DNA of 64,000 nucleotides from Phlebiopsis flavidoalba (taxonomy: Eukaryota > Basidiomycota > Agaricomycetes > Polyporales > Phanerochaetaceae): the NCBI GenBank assembly GCA_035772785.1, contig JAOCPU010000007.1:428501-492500 (forward strand), given 5' to 3'. A program made the position numbers and the translations under genes. The notes under the pieces are model-generated. The model searched no databases, was not told the DNA's origin, and saw nothing but the letters and a program-made list of their open reading frames with translations. Each line of letters begins with the position of its first letter. Position 1 is the stretch's first letter. Shown here in pieces: positions 1 through 10,735 of the stretch.

Positions 1-731
1 TGGCGTTGAGGTGCCGACGAGAGAGGCTCCAGTCATGCGCATGGCGTACGTCGAATTGCCGACCCGCAGGGGGTGGCGCGGCCCTTGAGTGAATCGAGCC
101 CGCCTAGAGGTGTCGCGCCAGCTAGAGAAGGAGGTTGCCTGTTATCGAACAGGTTGTCTGTCTTAAATACCTTCGACCATCTACATTTTCTCCTTGTTTA
201 TTGGATATCTATCTCGTATATGCTCCATGTTTTCCGCATTATCGTTACCAATTCATGTCTTCTCATCTCAGACGGTGCCTCTGCGCGCCCCTCGTGTGTG
301 GCGCCAACGGAGTGCGAAAGAACAAAGACGAGCCAGAGTAATTTGTTGACCGTAATCGTTTGACGTGTGTGCCTCTCGCAAGAACAAGGTATTCGTAGAG
401 ACAAAGTAGCAACGGAGTCGCGCATCGAATGGTGGTGCAGGTCCAAGCCGCGCCTCGGCCTCAGTCGCGTCAGATTAAACAGGCGCCTCACGGCGCACGC
501 ATCTCATTCGTTCGTATCCAAGAACCGGTATAAAGCGCCCACAGAGCCCCAAACAAAGCAAAAACACAACAGGTTCCAGGCTAACTACAGCGGGATAGAT
601 CGAGGTACACAGCATCCAGCACAACAAAGACAGAGAATACACATCTAGATCCTTCTACGCCCCCACAGCGCACACATCAAGTAATCACAGCGAGCATCCT
701 GTCATGTACGGCACGATGCTCGCCGTCGCGT
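1..731. other. Intergenic / 3' flank of the first regulator
   Basis: I see no convincing gene here. Short open frames overlap in several frames without any family signature. The right part lies just downstream of the stop codon of the minus-strand regulator and probably contains its 3' untranslated region. Confidence 0.4.
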
Positions 732-3700
732 TCAAGTTCGGCGGCGGGCGTAGGTCAGCATATTGTTGAACAGCGACGCCATGCTCGGCGCGGGGTCCGC
801 GTACACCGACTCGGACGGCGCGACGTACCCCGGGCGGTGGTACGACGTCTCGGGGAGCGGCTCGACAAACTGCTCGCCGCAGACGTGCGCGAGCGTGTCG
901 TACAACACCTTCTTGTACCGATCTGTGGAGACACCTTGTTAGTTATTTATGGTTGTAGTCAGGGCGAGAGGCGTACATGCGACCGGCATGCGTTCACCGG
1001 CCTTGGCCATCATGAGCTGGAAATGCTTTGTGAGTCCCAGGCACGGGGGGTGCGCAGCGGTGCCACTCACTGGAGGAAACAGACTTCAGAATGGAGCGAG
1101 ATCACCTGCTCAAAGTTGCTCGTGTCGATCGCGACTCGCATGAATTCTATGAGTATCCGAGTTGCCTTGTCCCAGCCGAGCTGCCAAGTTTATTCGAGTC
1201 AGAGACGCTTTCAGGAAAGGGAAAAATAGCATACAAGTGCCAGTTGATCCAGGAGCGAGACGTCGTAACTCGTCGAGGAGATGCTATAAAACAAGGTCGA
1301 GGATTGCTCTCTCCGCGGCCTTGTACACGACCATGACCGACGGATCCATCGGATGCTCCAGCTGCATATGCGCATCGTGCAGCATAATCTGCGCACTACA
1401 CAGACCACTCAGTCCCGAGCTTCCACCCAGGAGAGAAAGAACGTACAAATGCGACCCCACACACGCCGCATACAAATGCGGATCTACAACCCCATCCTGA
1501 ATCGGATCCCTAAGATGATTGCGCGGAAACGACCCCCTAAACTCGCTCGTGAGATGGTCGAGCTCCCTGAACAGCGGCGTCTCGCGCGGGTCGTACGCTA
1601 CTCGCGCCGTCGAAGCTGCCGCTCGGGCTGCTCACGACGGGGCAGAACGCCGCGTCGCCGGCAAAGTAGCGGCCGCGGTGGCGCATGTTGTACATCTTGA
1701 TCGCGCGACATGACCATCGTCGTCTTGATGTAGAGCCACGAACGAGTCGACGCGGTCTGTCGGGTGCTTGAGCAGCACGTCGCGGTCGTGCCGACCACTG
1801 GCGGTCTTCCTTTGGTACGCGTTTCTACTTCTGCGGACGCGTCAGCATTCAGACGGCGAAGTACGAGACAGGAGAATTTACTCCGAGCTCGAAAAATAGT
1901 CTCCGCGCAGAGGCATTAGTTGGTATATATCCAGATCGTCGAGCTCCGCCGCGAAACTGCTCCCAGCAGACGCAGACCGTTCCAACGCGTAGGCTGTTTG
2001 CGAGGTCAACACCAAAAAAAAATCATCATCCAACCCTCGGTCGACACGAGCACGCACACAACCAGAATGACATTTTATTCTCCTGCCGCATCTCTGCTTC
2101 CGTCGCGTTTTGTGGCTTCCGGAAGTAGGTCCACCGTGCTTCTCCGCCTTGAGCTGCAACGCCTTCCGTGGCAACCGTGGTTTGAACGGCTCTTCCTTGC
2201 TGAGCCCGATGGCAGAGGGCGTACCGAAGTCCCCCCAGACCTGCGCTCACGAAACACTGAGGCACACAAGTGTCATTATCACTGTGTAGCCGATTGTGGT
2301 GGTTAGCATGCGCACCTCAGCCCACCTATGTAGCGCGTCTTCAGCCTCTGATGTCCGCCACCACCGACATGACTACGTACCTTCCCTGATGGAGGAAGAA
2401 AACCAAGTAAGCAACAGCTGGGCTAGCGAACAGCAGCTGTCAGCGCCGTATAAACGAAAACACCGATCATCGACCCCACCTTGCACGCCCTCGAGCAACC
2501 GCTCCCCATTCTCGATATTGACCGCCAGCTCCGCCTTCGCATACGCAATCTGCTGCTCCGCAAACGAATCGGGGCGCACCGCGCGTCTCCGCCAGCGCCC
2601 CGCAAAAATCTCGTCTGCCGCCCCCGTCAGCACGCACAAAGAACACAGCGGAGGAGGGCGCGCACAGGGAAACGCCTGGCCCGTGTGCACCGGCGTCGGC
2701 GCAATGTCCGCCGTGAACATGCTCCCGACGGCGCACATCGCGTGCAGGACCGTCACGCTCGGGAACCGCTGGTCCGTCGGCGGGAGCTCGAGCGACGCGA
2801 GGAACGTCGGCCCGTGGAACAGCCGGCCGGCGTGCACGAAGAAACGCGAAGAACGCCTGGATCCTGCCGCTTCCATCAGCTCTGCATTCATCGTGGGGTG
2901 GGAGGAGGGCAGAGCTTACAGGTGGCGCGTCACCTCGGGATTCGGGAGGTTTGGCGGCCAGCTCGAGGGCATGATCTGGAAGTCGCGTTCGTGGCCCGCT
3001 GTAAGGCGGTCGTGTACGTCGCGGACGCGGCGGTGAGCGGCGAAGGCGAGCGATTGGGAGTGCGGCTGTGCGGCGCCGGGCGAGGGCAGGACGCCCCAGT
3101 CGTCGATGGTCATGGGTGCGGAGGCGCCGACGCCCCAGGCGGCCGCGCCCTGGTCTGCGGTCGGGTCGTACATCATGTCGTTGGGCATCGAAGAAAACTA
3201 GGGGGCACGCGATCGACGCACGGTCAGCGGTCCAATGAATGGGCCAGCGGGTGCTTACGATGGATTGTCGACGAAACTCGAGTTGGTAAAGACAGCACGC
3301 TGGGCTCCGCCCTCCGAGGAGAGCCGCTGGCTGCTCGACCCGCTCGAGGACGGCGTCGAGGCCGAGGTGCCCCGCCATAGAGAGGCATGCCTGGGGTCCG
3401 CAGCTGCGCCGCTGCGTGCTCCTGCAGCGCAACGGTCATGTCGCGCAGCAGGCCTTCCAGCTCGCCTGCGCTGAGAGTTAGGGGCTTCGCGGTGGGTGGA
3501 GGACGTGGCACGCACCGATCCTGTTCTCTAGTTTGGGTGTAACTTTTGGGGAGTCGGCTCTTCATCTGGCTCTTCCGCACCTGGAATAAAGTCTAGTACG
3601 CCACTCGTACTCATGCGGAGGCACCGACCTTCATCGTATGTGCAATCCGGGTACGGCGGCGCAGGCTTGTCCGCGGTGGCGTGGGCAACGGCATACGCGT

Positions 3701-4027
3701 GTGAGCGCAAGCACGTCGCACAGGGTCGTTTCGCGTCGCTTCAAGCTCTTTAGCTTCCTCTACCAGTGATCCACTCGGGAGCTTACCATTTCTGTCCCAC
3801 AATGAGCAGCGGGCAATCAGAGATGGGTGTGCAAATAGACTCACGAGTTTCCGCTTGCGGCATTGATGGCATGCCTATGCAGCATGCAGGGCGGGATGGC
3901 GGTCAGCACGGTCACACAGGGCCTGTAAAGCCTCGGAGGTGACACATACGGTGTTACGCTTCAGGCTGGTGCTGGGCACCGGCTTCTTGAAGAGGTCCAT
4001 CACATCTGGAGGCGTCGCGGCGGACAT
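732..4027 (-). CDS. Zn2Cys6 fungal transcription factor (copy A)
   Basis: Likely nuclear DNA-binding regulator. The start ATG at 4027-4025 opens a 26-codon exon ending in SLKRNT, followed by an intron (3949-3875) and an exon reading ACHQCRKRKL. A 5-nt microexon then restores frame into CDAKRPCATCLRSHA and ends in PDCTYDE, so all six zinc-cluster cysteines are present. A short leucine-rich segment (ELEGLLRDMTVALQEH) follows. The fungal-specific middle homology region reads HAGRLFHGPTF, LHAMCAVGSMF and DSFAEQQIAYAKAEL (about 2890-2480), then YALERS and DDLDIYQLMPLRGD (about 2000-1900), then ERAILDLVLSISSTSYDVS (about 1310-1260). The protein ends in MLTYARRRT at 732. The middle exons change frame several times, for example near 3370-3290. 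It is divergent from PMP3 and homologous to the factor at 7.2-10.7 kb. Target genes are unknown. Confidence 0.85.
3787..3791 (-). other. 5-nt microexon inside the zinc cluster
   Basis: On the minus strand the five bases AAATG are preceded by cag and followed by the good donor gtaagc. They lie between an exon ending in codon CTC (3845, donor gtgagt) and an exon starting CGAC at 3738. Joining the pieces gives Lys plus the first two bases of a Cys codon, which turns KRKL | CDAKRP into an uninterrupted zinc cluster. The flanking introns would be 53 and 48 nt, normal sizes for this sequence. Without it the third cluster cysteine is missing and the frame breaks. Confidence 0.7.
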
Positions 4028-4642
4028 GGCGGGGGTCTCGTGGGCTGCGTCAGGGTGCGCGGGGCGTGGTGGGAGGACAGAGGGTGGGGGACACAGGTCC
4101 GCGGCGGCTTCATGGTCGGGAACAAGCGCTGCGCAGTGTCTTGACTGGGGTCGGGCGGCGTGCGCCGTCCTGCGCTGATGGCGCATCAATTTCATGATTG
4201 GCCTCGATCAACCCGCCTTTGTTCTTCCGCTCGTGGCTGCAGTGCATCCGACGGGAATAAAGACGCAGATCCTCCTGTCTTTACTTGCAAGTACCAACTC
4301 GCAGTGAATAATAGGGGGTATAATAAAGATAGGGTCCGCTGCGCGAGCGTTCGGCGGACGATCCTCCGAGGTCAAGTCGGAGGCGGTGAGCACTTTGCTC
4401 GAGCTGCACGGCTTTCATCTGCATATTCCAGAGCGTCGGCTGCACACTCGTATGTCGGCCGAGACCAGCAGGAAAGATATACTTGGACCGGCCACGCATC
4501 GTGCAGCCCCTGCCGTGCGCTGGCCACGCCATGACGCAACCGCCGGCGCTGCACATATAAAGCCGCCGCCTCCGCTCCTCACACACACCCACACAACCCC
4601 TGCACTCGTCCCCGTCGCCACACACGAATCTAACGACCCGCC
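4028..4642. promoter_or_regulatory. Shared upstream region of the copy A regulator and PMP3
   Basis: This 615-bp stretch separates two divergent genes. The PMP3 side ends in a CA- and CT-rich leader, common in strongly expressed fungal genes, downstream of a TATA motif. I see no other gene in it. Confidence 0.5.
4553..4561 (+). promoter_or_regulatory. TATA box of PMP3
   Basis: The motif catataaag stands about 85 bases before the PMP3 ATG and is followed by a pyrimidine/CA-rich leader. Position and form fit a fungal core promoter, but no start site has been measured. Confidence 0.55.
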
Positions 4643-5055
4643 ATGACCTCTGTTGTATCCCCCACGCGCGCGACGCGTCGTGCTCTACTTTGTCGCCATG
4701 TAAGTCCCCCGCCGACACCCACGCGCACGGGGCGCTGACGATTCGGGCAGCTTTATACCCCCTCTGGCCGTATTCTTCAGTACGTCCCCCCGCGTCGCGC
4801 ACCGTGTCCGTTTCTCACCTGCAGCTCCACAGAACGCGGCGTCAAGGCCGGTACGTGACCTGCCGCCCACGCTGCCCATGCTAGCAGGCGTTGACCCGAA
4901 CTGCAGACTTCTGGATCAACATCCTCCTCTGGGTCCTCGCTGGATCCCCGGTGTCATCCACGCCCTGGTACGTTCCCTTTGGCGTTGAATTTGCTGCCTT
5001 GGCAATTGACCCCGCCCGCAGGTACATCATCTCGCGAAGTGAAGGTGCCATGTGA
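4643..5055 (+). CDS. PMP3: Plasma membrane proteolipid 3 (UPF0057/RCI2 family)
   Basis: Very small hydrophobic plasma-membrane protein of the PMP3/RCI2 family, which affects membrane potential and tolerance to cations. The ATG at 4643 starts MTSVVSPTRAT. Short exons then give LYFVA, the first membrane span with IPPLAVFF, then ERGVKADFWINILLW, and after a one-base frame change the second span read as GWIPGVIHAL. The final exon is YIISRSEGAM with the stop at 5053-5055. Four or five short introns with clear gta/cag borders separate these pieces. One base is missing near 4950, between VL and GWIP; read literally it gives AGSPVSSTP and destroys the family motif. A second frame change sits near the start. 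It is divergent from the copy A regulator and convergent with PEX13. Confidence 0.85.
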
Positions 5056-5359
5056 GGATGCTAGCATCGAAAGAGCCCATACATACTCCTCCGCTATTGT
5101 ACCCGACCTGTATAATCAGACCGTCCAATTTGCTTTGCTGAGTCGCGCCCGCTTCGAAAAGCCTCGTTGCCCGCACTATCGTACCACGCCCAGCCATTTA
5201 CCAGACTTGCTCGATAAATGCGCCCACCGCTTCTCACTTGGTCCGTCATACAATGAAGCGTGGAAAGCATCAGTAAGATCCGTAAAGCGAACAGTAGTGT
5301 ACAGACGAGAGACAGAGATCCAACCGCACCGCGAGAAAGTGCAATGCGAAACGACAGCC
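5056..5359. other. Convergent intergenic spacer PMP3/PEX13
   Basis: About 300 bases between two convergent stop codons. Nothing beyond likely 3' untranslated sequence is visible. Confidence 0.45.
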
Positions 5360-6810
5360 TCAGTCCACCTTGCTTGCCCTCCCCCGAGTCCACGGTTTTC
5401 GTCGCTCGAGAACCTGCACCCACTTGAAAAAAAAATTCGGGAACCACCCCTCGCGGCCATTTCTCTCGTCCGCCCTTTCCACCACTCGGCCTCGACCTGC
5501 GTACGAGACGAAATAAGCATTTCTAGCGCAGCATAACAAATGCGCCCGATGAGATTACTCACCTCGAGCCGTGGGTCGACTTCGTCCTGCATCCCGTGGC
5601 GACGGTCGAGCTTGCCCATGATCGCGACAATCTCGTTTTCCTTGAGCGCAAGCTCGGTGGCGGGCGACGACGCCTCGAACGGGTACAGCAGGCCCGCGCA
5701 AACGTGAGCTGCGACGGGTCGAGCGTTGGGGCAGGCCTTGCGGCCCGGGCAGAACTGCTGCTGCTGGCTGTTGCTGTGCTGCTGCTGCCGCTCGCCGTGA
5801 GAAATCCCTGACGAGCTTTGTTGCATCGCATGACTAGGATGCCGACGATGGCGAGGAGGAAGATGACGAGGGGCTTACATACTGCGGCTCAGGCTTGTGG
5901 GCGCCGGGCGCAACCGTCGGGGCACAAGGGTGTATCTAAAGGGGGCGGGACGTCCGCTGGGGGCGCTGCAGCGGCCAAGCCCGCCAAGAAAGTCCTTGAA
6001 CTCGGGAGGGGAGGAGGCGGAACGCATGCGAAACGCCAGGGAAACATCGCAGGCGCAGTTCGACCGGGTTGCGGTAGGAAAAATTCCCCGGTGAAAGGGA
6101 GGTCCTTCTCCCATCGCACGCTGCCCAAAGAGGCCGATTACAATTCAACTGCCTTCGAGCTGCGGTTTGCGCAGCTGCCCAAACTGGTTCTCGATCACGC
6201 CGAGATCCCAATCGCGCAAGAAGCTCGAGTGCGTCGCCATGAAACGTCGACTCGAGCATCTGCGCTACCCCGCCGAACGTCTGCACGATCGAGTGCAGCA
6301 GCGCGCTAAACGTGTGCTGCTGTCGTGCTCTCGAGGGTTTGTGTCAAGCTCGGGATTGTTGGCGTCATGTCGAACGGGCCCATCGGCTGCCCGTACATCC
6401 CGTTCATGCCGTACCCCGCCGTAGCCCCCGCCCATCCCGTAACCCCGGCCGTACCCGCCGCCATACAATGCTGGCCTTTCATCCCAGGTAGCCGCCGCCG
6501 TACATGCTGTTCATCATGCCGCCGTACGGCGAGTAGCCCGAGCCAAAGCGTGAATAGGAGTTGCCGTAGCCATAGGGCGAGTTGTATGTGCTGCCGAGTG
6601 CGCGGGTGTTTACAGTCGTGGGGAGCGCAGTGGACGTGCCCGGCAGCGCAGCGGGACGCGCGGGGAGCGAAGGGGCTGATGTCGACGCCGATGGCGCAGA
6701 TGCCGAGAGGGGGTCGTCATGGTCGGTGCGGGAGTCGCAGACGAGGATGCGGCGGCAGCAGCGGTCGCACCTGCGCGCTCGAGGGCCAGGGTTTTTGGTG
6801 GCGAGACCAT
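5360..6810 (-). CDS. PEX13: Peroxisomal membrane protein PEX13 (peroxin 13)
   Basis: Component of the peroxisomal docking/translocation complex that receives PEX5 and PEX7 cargo receptors. The start ATG at 6810 gives MVSPPK, the family's proline-rich N terminus. An Ala/Pro/Ser-rich part and a Gly/Tyr/Met-rich stretch (MYGGGYGRGYGMGGGYGG, about 6470) follow. The PEX13 core reads QTFGGVAQMLESTF (about 6280). A membrane span reads PLVIFLLAIVGILVM (about 5870), then a Ser/Gln linker. The C-terminal SH3 domain contains LYPFEASSPATELAL, then WWKGRTRE, GREGWFP and KWVQVLERR, with the stop at 5362-5360. Several frame changes occur. A 9-base T run (plus strand A at 5427-5435) inserts extra Phe codons before KWVQV. 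It shares a spacer with the copy B regulator. Confidence 0.88.
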
Positions 6811-7198
6811 GGCAGGCGTCGGCGTTGGAGCGGAAGGAGATGGTGGGGTGTGCAAGTCAATGTGCTGGGATTTCTGCTCCGGGCGCCTGCTCGTGCCAAG
6901 GGAGGGGTGGGGGGAGGAGGGGGGGGATGGGAGGTGGGGGTCCCTATCCACGAGCCTCTTGTTGCCCGACGCGCCGGCCGGCTTCTGCAGTCGCCGGTGC
7001 TTCCGGTGCTCCGGTCCCGCCGTCGGTGCTCCTGATTTAGGCATGCCGAGCGGCGAGCGCGCGCGTCATGGACAACGACTCACAGACGCCCACGGCGGCC
7101 TCCTCTTATACCTCCTCCTGCGACGTGCGGACGGCGGTATCTGCCAACGTCTTATGCAGTCCTCTTTCGCACAAGACTCTGGCCTGGTTCTGGCTGGC
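6811..7198. promoter_or_regulatory. Spacer between divergent PEX13 and copy B regulator
   Basis: About 390 bases containing G-rich runs near 6900-6940. It must hold the PEX13 promoter and probably that of the regulator to the right. No coding family is recognised. Confidence 0.4.
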
Positions 7199-10100
7199 AT
7201 GAAGCGTCTGCATGCAGCTGCGATATTCAGGGTGAACCCCGTGCCTGCCCATGGCACCAAGCGCAAACACGGCACGTCGTGATTCCCCGAGTCTCGAATA
7301 TCAAACTGCAGTGTCCCGCCTAACCTTTTCGCCAGGCATGCCACCAATGCCGCAAACGCAAACTCGTGAGCCACGACAGTGCACCCCCCATCCGCCCACA
7401 GCGTCTGACTCGACCCGCTTCACTGGGTGTCAGAGTAGAAGTTGTGTGAGGCCTGTCCGGACACACAGGTTGATGATGAATAACGCCCCGTCCCCTGACG
7501 ACGCTCAGTCGGAGGGGGCGTCCACACAGGCAGCGACATGAAACGCCCTCTGCGCGTACCTGCGTGCGCTCGCACGCGGACATCGCGCGCACAGGAAAAA
7601 CACGGTAAGGAGAGGCCGCCGAGGGCGACGAGGCCGGGACGTGCCCGCGCGCCCGGACTGCACAGTACGGCGACGGTGCGCCCCCTTCCCCGCACACTGC
7701 GCGCGGGCGTGTGGCCCTGAGCGCCGAGCGATCTGCAGAGCCGGAGAAGCCGCCGCGGCCCGGTGAACAGTAAAGGTGCGGAAGCTGGAGAACAGGATCT
7801 CTGCGCGGATTTGCTCTCTGCTTGGTGTGTGTGGTGTTGCTGACGGTGCTGCGAAGCCGAGCTAGAAGGCACTCGGTTCCTGTGAAGAACTATGGTCAAG
7901 AGAGTTGCGCTGCAATTGAGTCAGAGCCAGGGTCCTTGTGGCGTAAGTGGGGAGTGCTCTACGTCCTGTGCGTACGGTTTGCTTTGCGCTCAAATGTGAG
8001 GGCTGTGACAAGATCCTCTGTAGTAATCCTGCCGTCATGTCCGAGATGGCCGCTACACACAAAGTTAACGCGTCGAAATACACCAGTGGGTTGGGTACAT
8101 GGAGAAGATTTACAAAGGGACACTGATTATGGCCCACACAGAGTACCGACAGGGTTTATGACGCCACCCCCAACTAGATCCATCATGGAAAATAAAGAGG
8201 GTAAATTCTGGGCCTTTAGTTGACGAGCAGGGAACCTGTTTTTTCCGCCCTAGGATCCACGGACATGGCAGCCGTCGGAGGCTTTGGGGGAACATGAACC
8301 GACTTTTTGGCGCGACCCTCATGCGTTCATGACACCACGACCGCATCGTCCTCCTACCTCGACCCCAACGCCGGCGCCCTCGTCTCCACGTCTCTGCCCT
8401 TGAAACAAAACACCTTCCCCACGCAACCCACTCCAACTCCTCGAACCTGGCGCCCCGAACCTCACCAGCGACCCCAGCAACAACCCGCCACCTGTACGTC
8501 CCCCTCCCTGCCCTAGCTCACTACAACTCACTAGAGCCTGCCACCATCCAAGCCTTCTTCGCGTTCCACATGCACGCCGGGCCGGCCTCTTCCACGGGCC
8601 GAACCTTCCTCGGGGGGCACGCTCGACCTCCAACGCGCGTGGAAATGGTGGGGGGGGACGGAACCCCGCGCTCGGACCCGCGCTTCCCGCCGCCGGGCCT
8701 CCTGCAGCGCGCTCTGCGCCGTCGCAGCCCTCTACACCGCCGACATCCCGCAGTACCCGCCCGTGCGCGACCGACGCGCCGCACAACGGCGGCGGCCCTG
8801 CCGCGCGAGGGCTACTGAGCGTCGACCAGCTCTTCCGCGTGGGCGCTGAGCGCCAGTATGAGCGCCGTCCCGATTCGTTTGCGGAGCAGCACAGGTCCAA
8901 GTTTGCGAAGATGGAGAACGAGGGCGCGATTGATCGCGGGGGAGCTGCTTGAGTGTAATGCAAGTTGGTGTGGTGTGGGTCCGTTCCTTGCTGACGGCTC
9001 GGCGGTTGTTGATTTTGCCTGCAGCGCATGTCTCTTGGTGTATTTCTATCTATACCCAAGTCGAGGTGAGTGCCACGCCTAACTGCCATTTTATTGACTG
9101 AATATACGGCTCGTTTAGCAATGGTCCGAGGTGATTATTCCTACGTTTTGTGTAGGTACGAAAAAACTCAACCGTATGGAATTCAGGCATACCTCGCGTC
9201 CGTACAGCTCATGAGGAGAGCGGCGGTACCGCTAGGGGCCTACACATGTCCACAAGGGCAGCTACAGGCTACGCCACCAAACACGATGGACCTGGTCAAT
9301 TACTCGGAGAGAAAACCGCCTTCTGTCATCGGCGCAGATGACGTCAGCACTAGACGGCAACTGCGCCGCAACGTCTTTTGGTTTAGGTGGTGGGCTCATA
9401 ATTTATCAGCGTGTGGCGATTGTGACTGAGATGAGGGCTCTGCAGCGTATGCGCTGGAGCGACAGGGTGCGTCGGGGACCAACTATCCGATGGTCTTGGA
9501 CGACCAGGACATTATCCAAGCTGCTGCCGGGCTACGGTATAGGTCGTGGGGACGAAATTCGAGCAGGCAGTGAGGTGCCAGCCTCTATTCAGTAGATTGA
9601 AGGAATTGAGCGGGCGACGAAGGTCCACCGTCCCAATCGAAGAACGTCAATGGGCATACGTTACGACAAAAACCATCTTCCTCCTCCACCCGCCCACAAC
9701 AAACCGACTCCTTCCCATCTTTGTCAAATCGATGATCATCCTTGCTCAGTCCCACGTCAAGACCTTTCACGACATCCGCCTGCGCGGCAAAGCGATGGTC
9801 TTCCCGCTCGTGCCCGGTGTTCCCACAACCCCCGACGTTAAACGACCTGCCCGGCGCGGACCCGCGCGCAGCGAGCGGCTTCCGCAGGAGCTCGACGCCA
9901 TCCTCCGCGCCTTCCCCGCGTCCCTCCCAACCCCAGCAACCGCCGCCCCATCCAGGACGCGACCGTCGACCCGTACCTCTTCACCTGGAAGCCCCGCGCT
10001 CATCCGCCGCGTACATGTAAGCGCGCCCGCCTGTGTAGCAGACCGCGGCCTGATGAGGAGGCAGGGCGCAGATCATGACTCCACGAGCCGCACGCGCGCC

Positions 10101-10735
10101 CGGACGCGCCGCACGACGTCTCGGCGGGCCGCACGCGCGCCGCCGCGCGCGCGATCCTCGAGCTCATGTACGCGCTCGGCTCGACGAGCTACGACCTCGC
10201 GCTGCTCGACACCTGCCCATCGTGGCGCCCTCCTTCTGCTCTGCTCTCACGCGCATATAATGACGATTAGTTTTGGTGGTGACAGCTGTCGTGGAACCGC
10301 TGTGCGCGCGTGCTTATTCGGCGCTCAAGGCTGCTGCTGAGCGTGAAGACTATGAGAGCTCTGCGGCGCTGCAGGCTGAGATCGCCTACGTGCAGTACGT
10401 CCACCCCTCCCTCCCCTTCCTCCCGCACGTTGACGCTCCCGTAGCTCGATGCTCACGCGCGGCGGGGCGAGCGCATGCCTTTTGCCTGTACGTGCCCAAG
10501 TCCGAGATAATGCATTGACTGACGAATGCCACGCAGATCGGTACAAACAGATGGTGCACGACTACCTCGCGCAGACGTGCGGCGCACACGCCACCGCGCC
10601 CCTCCGCGCCGCGTCGTTCCACACCGCGCGCTGGGACCCCGCCGCCGCCGTCGCCGAGCATCTACGCCCCCGGGGACGTTCCTCCTCTTGACCCCCCCCC
10701 CCCCTCCTCCCAGGACGCGGAAGCCGAGTTGATTC
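7199..10735 (+). CDS. Zn2Cys6 fungal transcription factor (copy B, divergent paralogue)
   Basis: Paralogue of copy A in the opposite orientation. The first exon (MKRLHAAAIF... to TKRKHG) is uncertain. After it comes the exon ACHQCRKRKL (7339-7368, donor gtgagc), identical to copy A. The next exon starts CGAC at about 7534 and reads DMKRP then TCVRSHA, as in copy A, and the cluster ends in PDCT near 7660. The middle homology region is clear: IQAFFAFHMHAG (about 8550), LCAVAALYTADIPQ (about 8720), DSFAEQHRSKFAKME (about 8870), NVFWF, DDQDI and LLPGYGIGRGDEFEQAV (about 9370-9570), ARAILELMYALGSTSYDLA (about 10150-10200) and DRYKQMVHDYLAQTCG (about 10540). Many one-base frame changes occur. A 13-base C run at 10692-10704 makes the C terminus and stop uncertain (10691 to about 10790). 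Third-cysteine coding is doubtful. Confidence 0.75.
10692..10704. repeat. Poly-C tract (13 C) at the 3' end of the copy B regulator
   Basis: An uninterrupted run of 13 cytosines inside or just after the last coding exon. Its length decides which frame, and therefore which stop codon, ends the protein. Such runs are often mis-sized in assemblies. Confidence 0.8.

Noticed and set aside
2467..3432. 321-codon minus frame over the copy A regulator
   Set aside because: It is a mixture of the true frame (for example GLDAVLERVEQPAALLGG) and shadow frames of the same gene, not an independent gene.
3731..3850. Frameshift in the copy A zinc cluster
   Set aside because: A 5-nt microexon with good splice borders explains it without an error, and the downstream exon start is shared with copy B.
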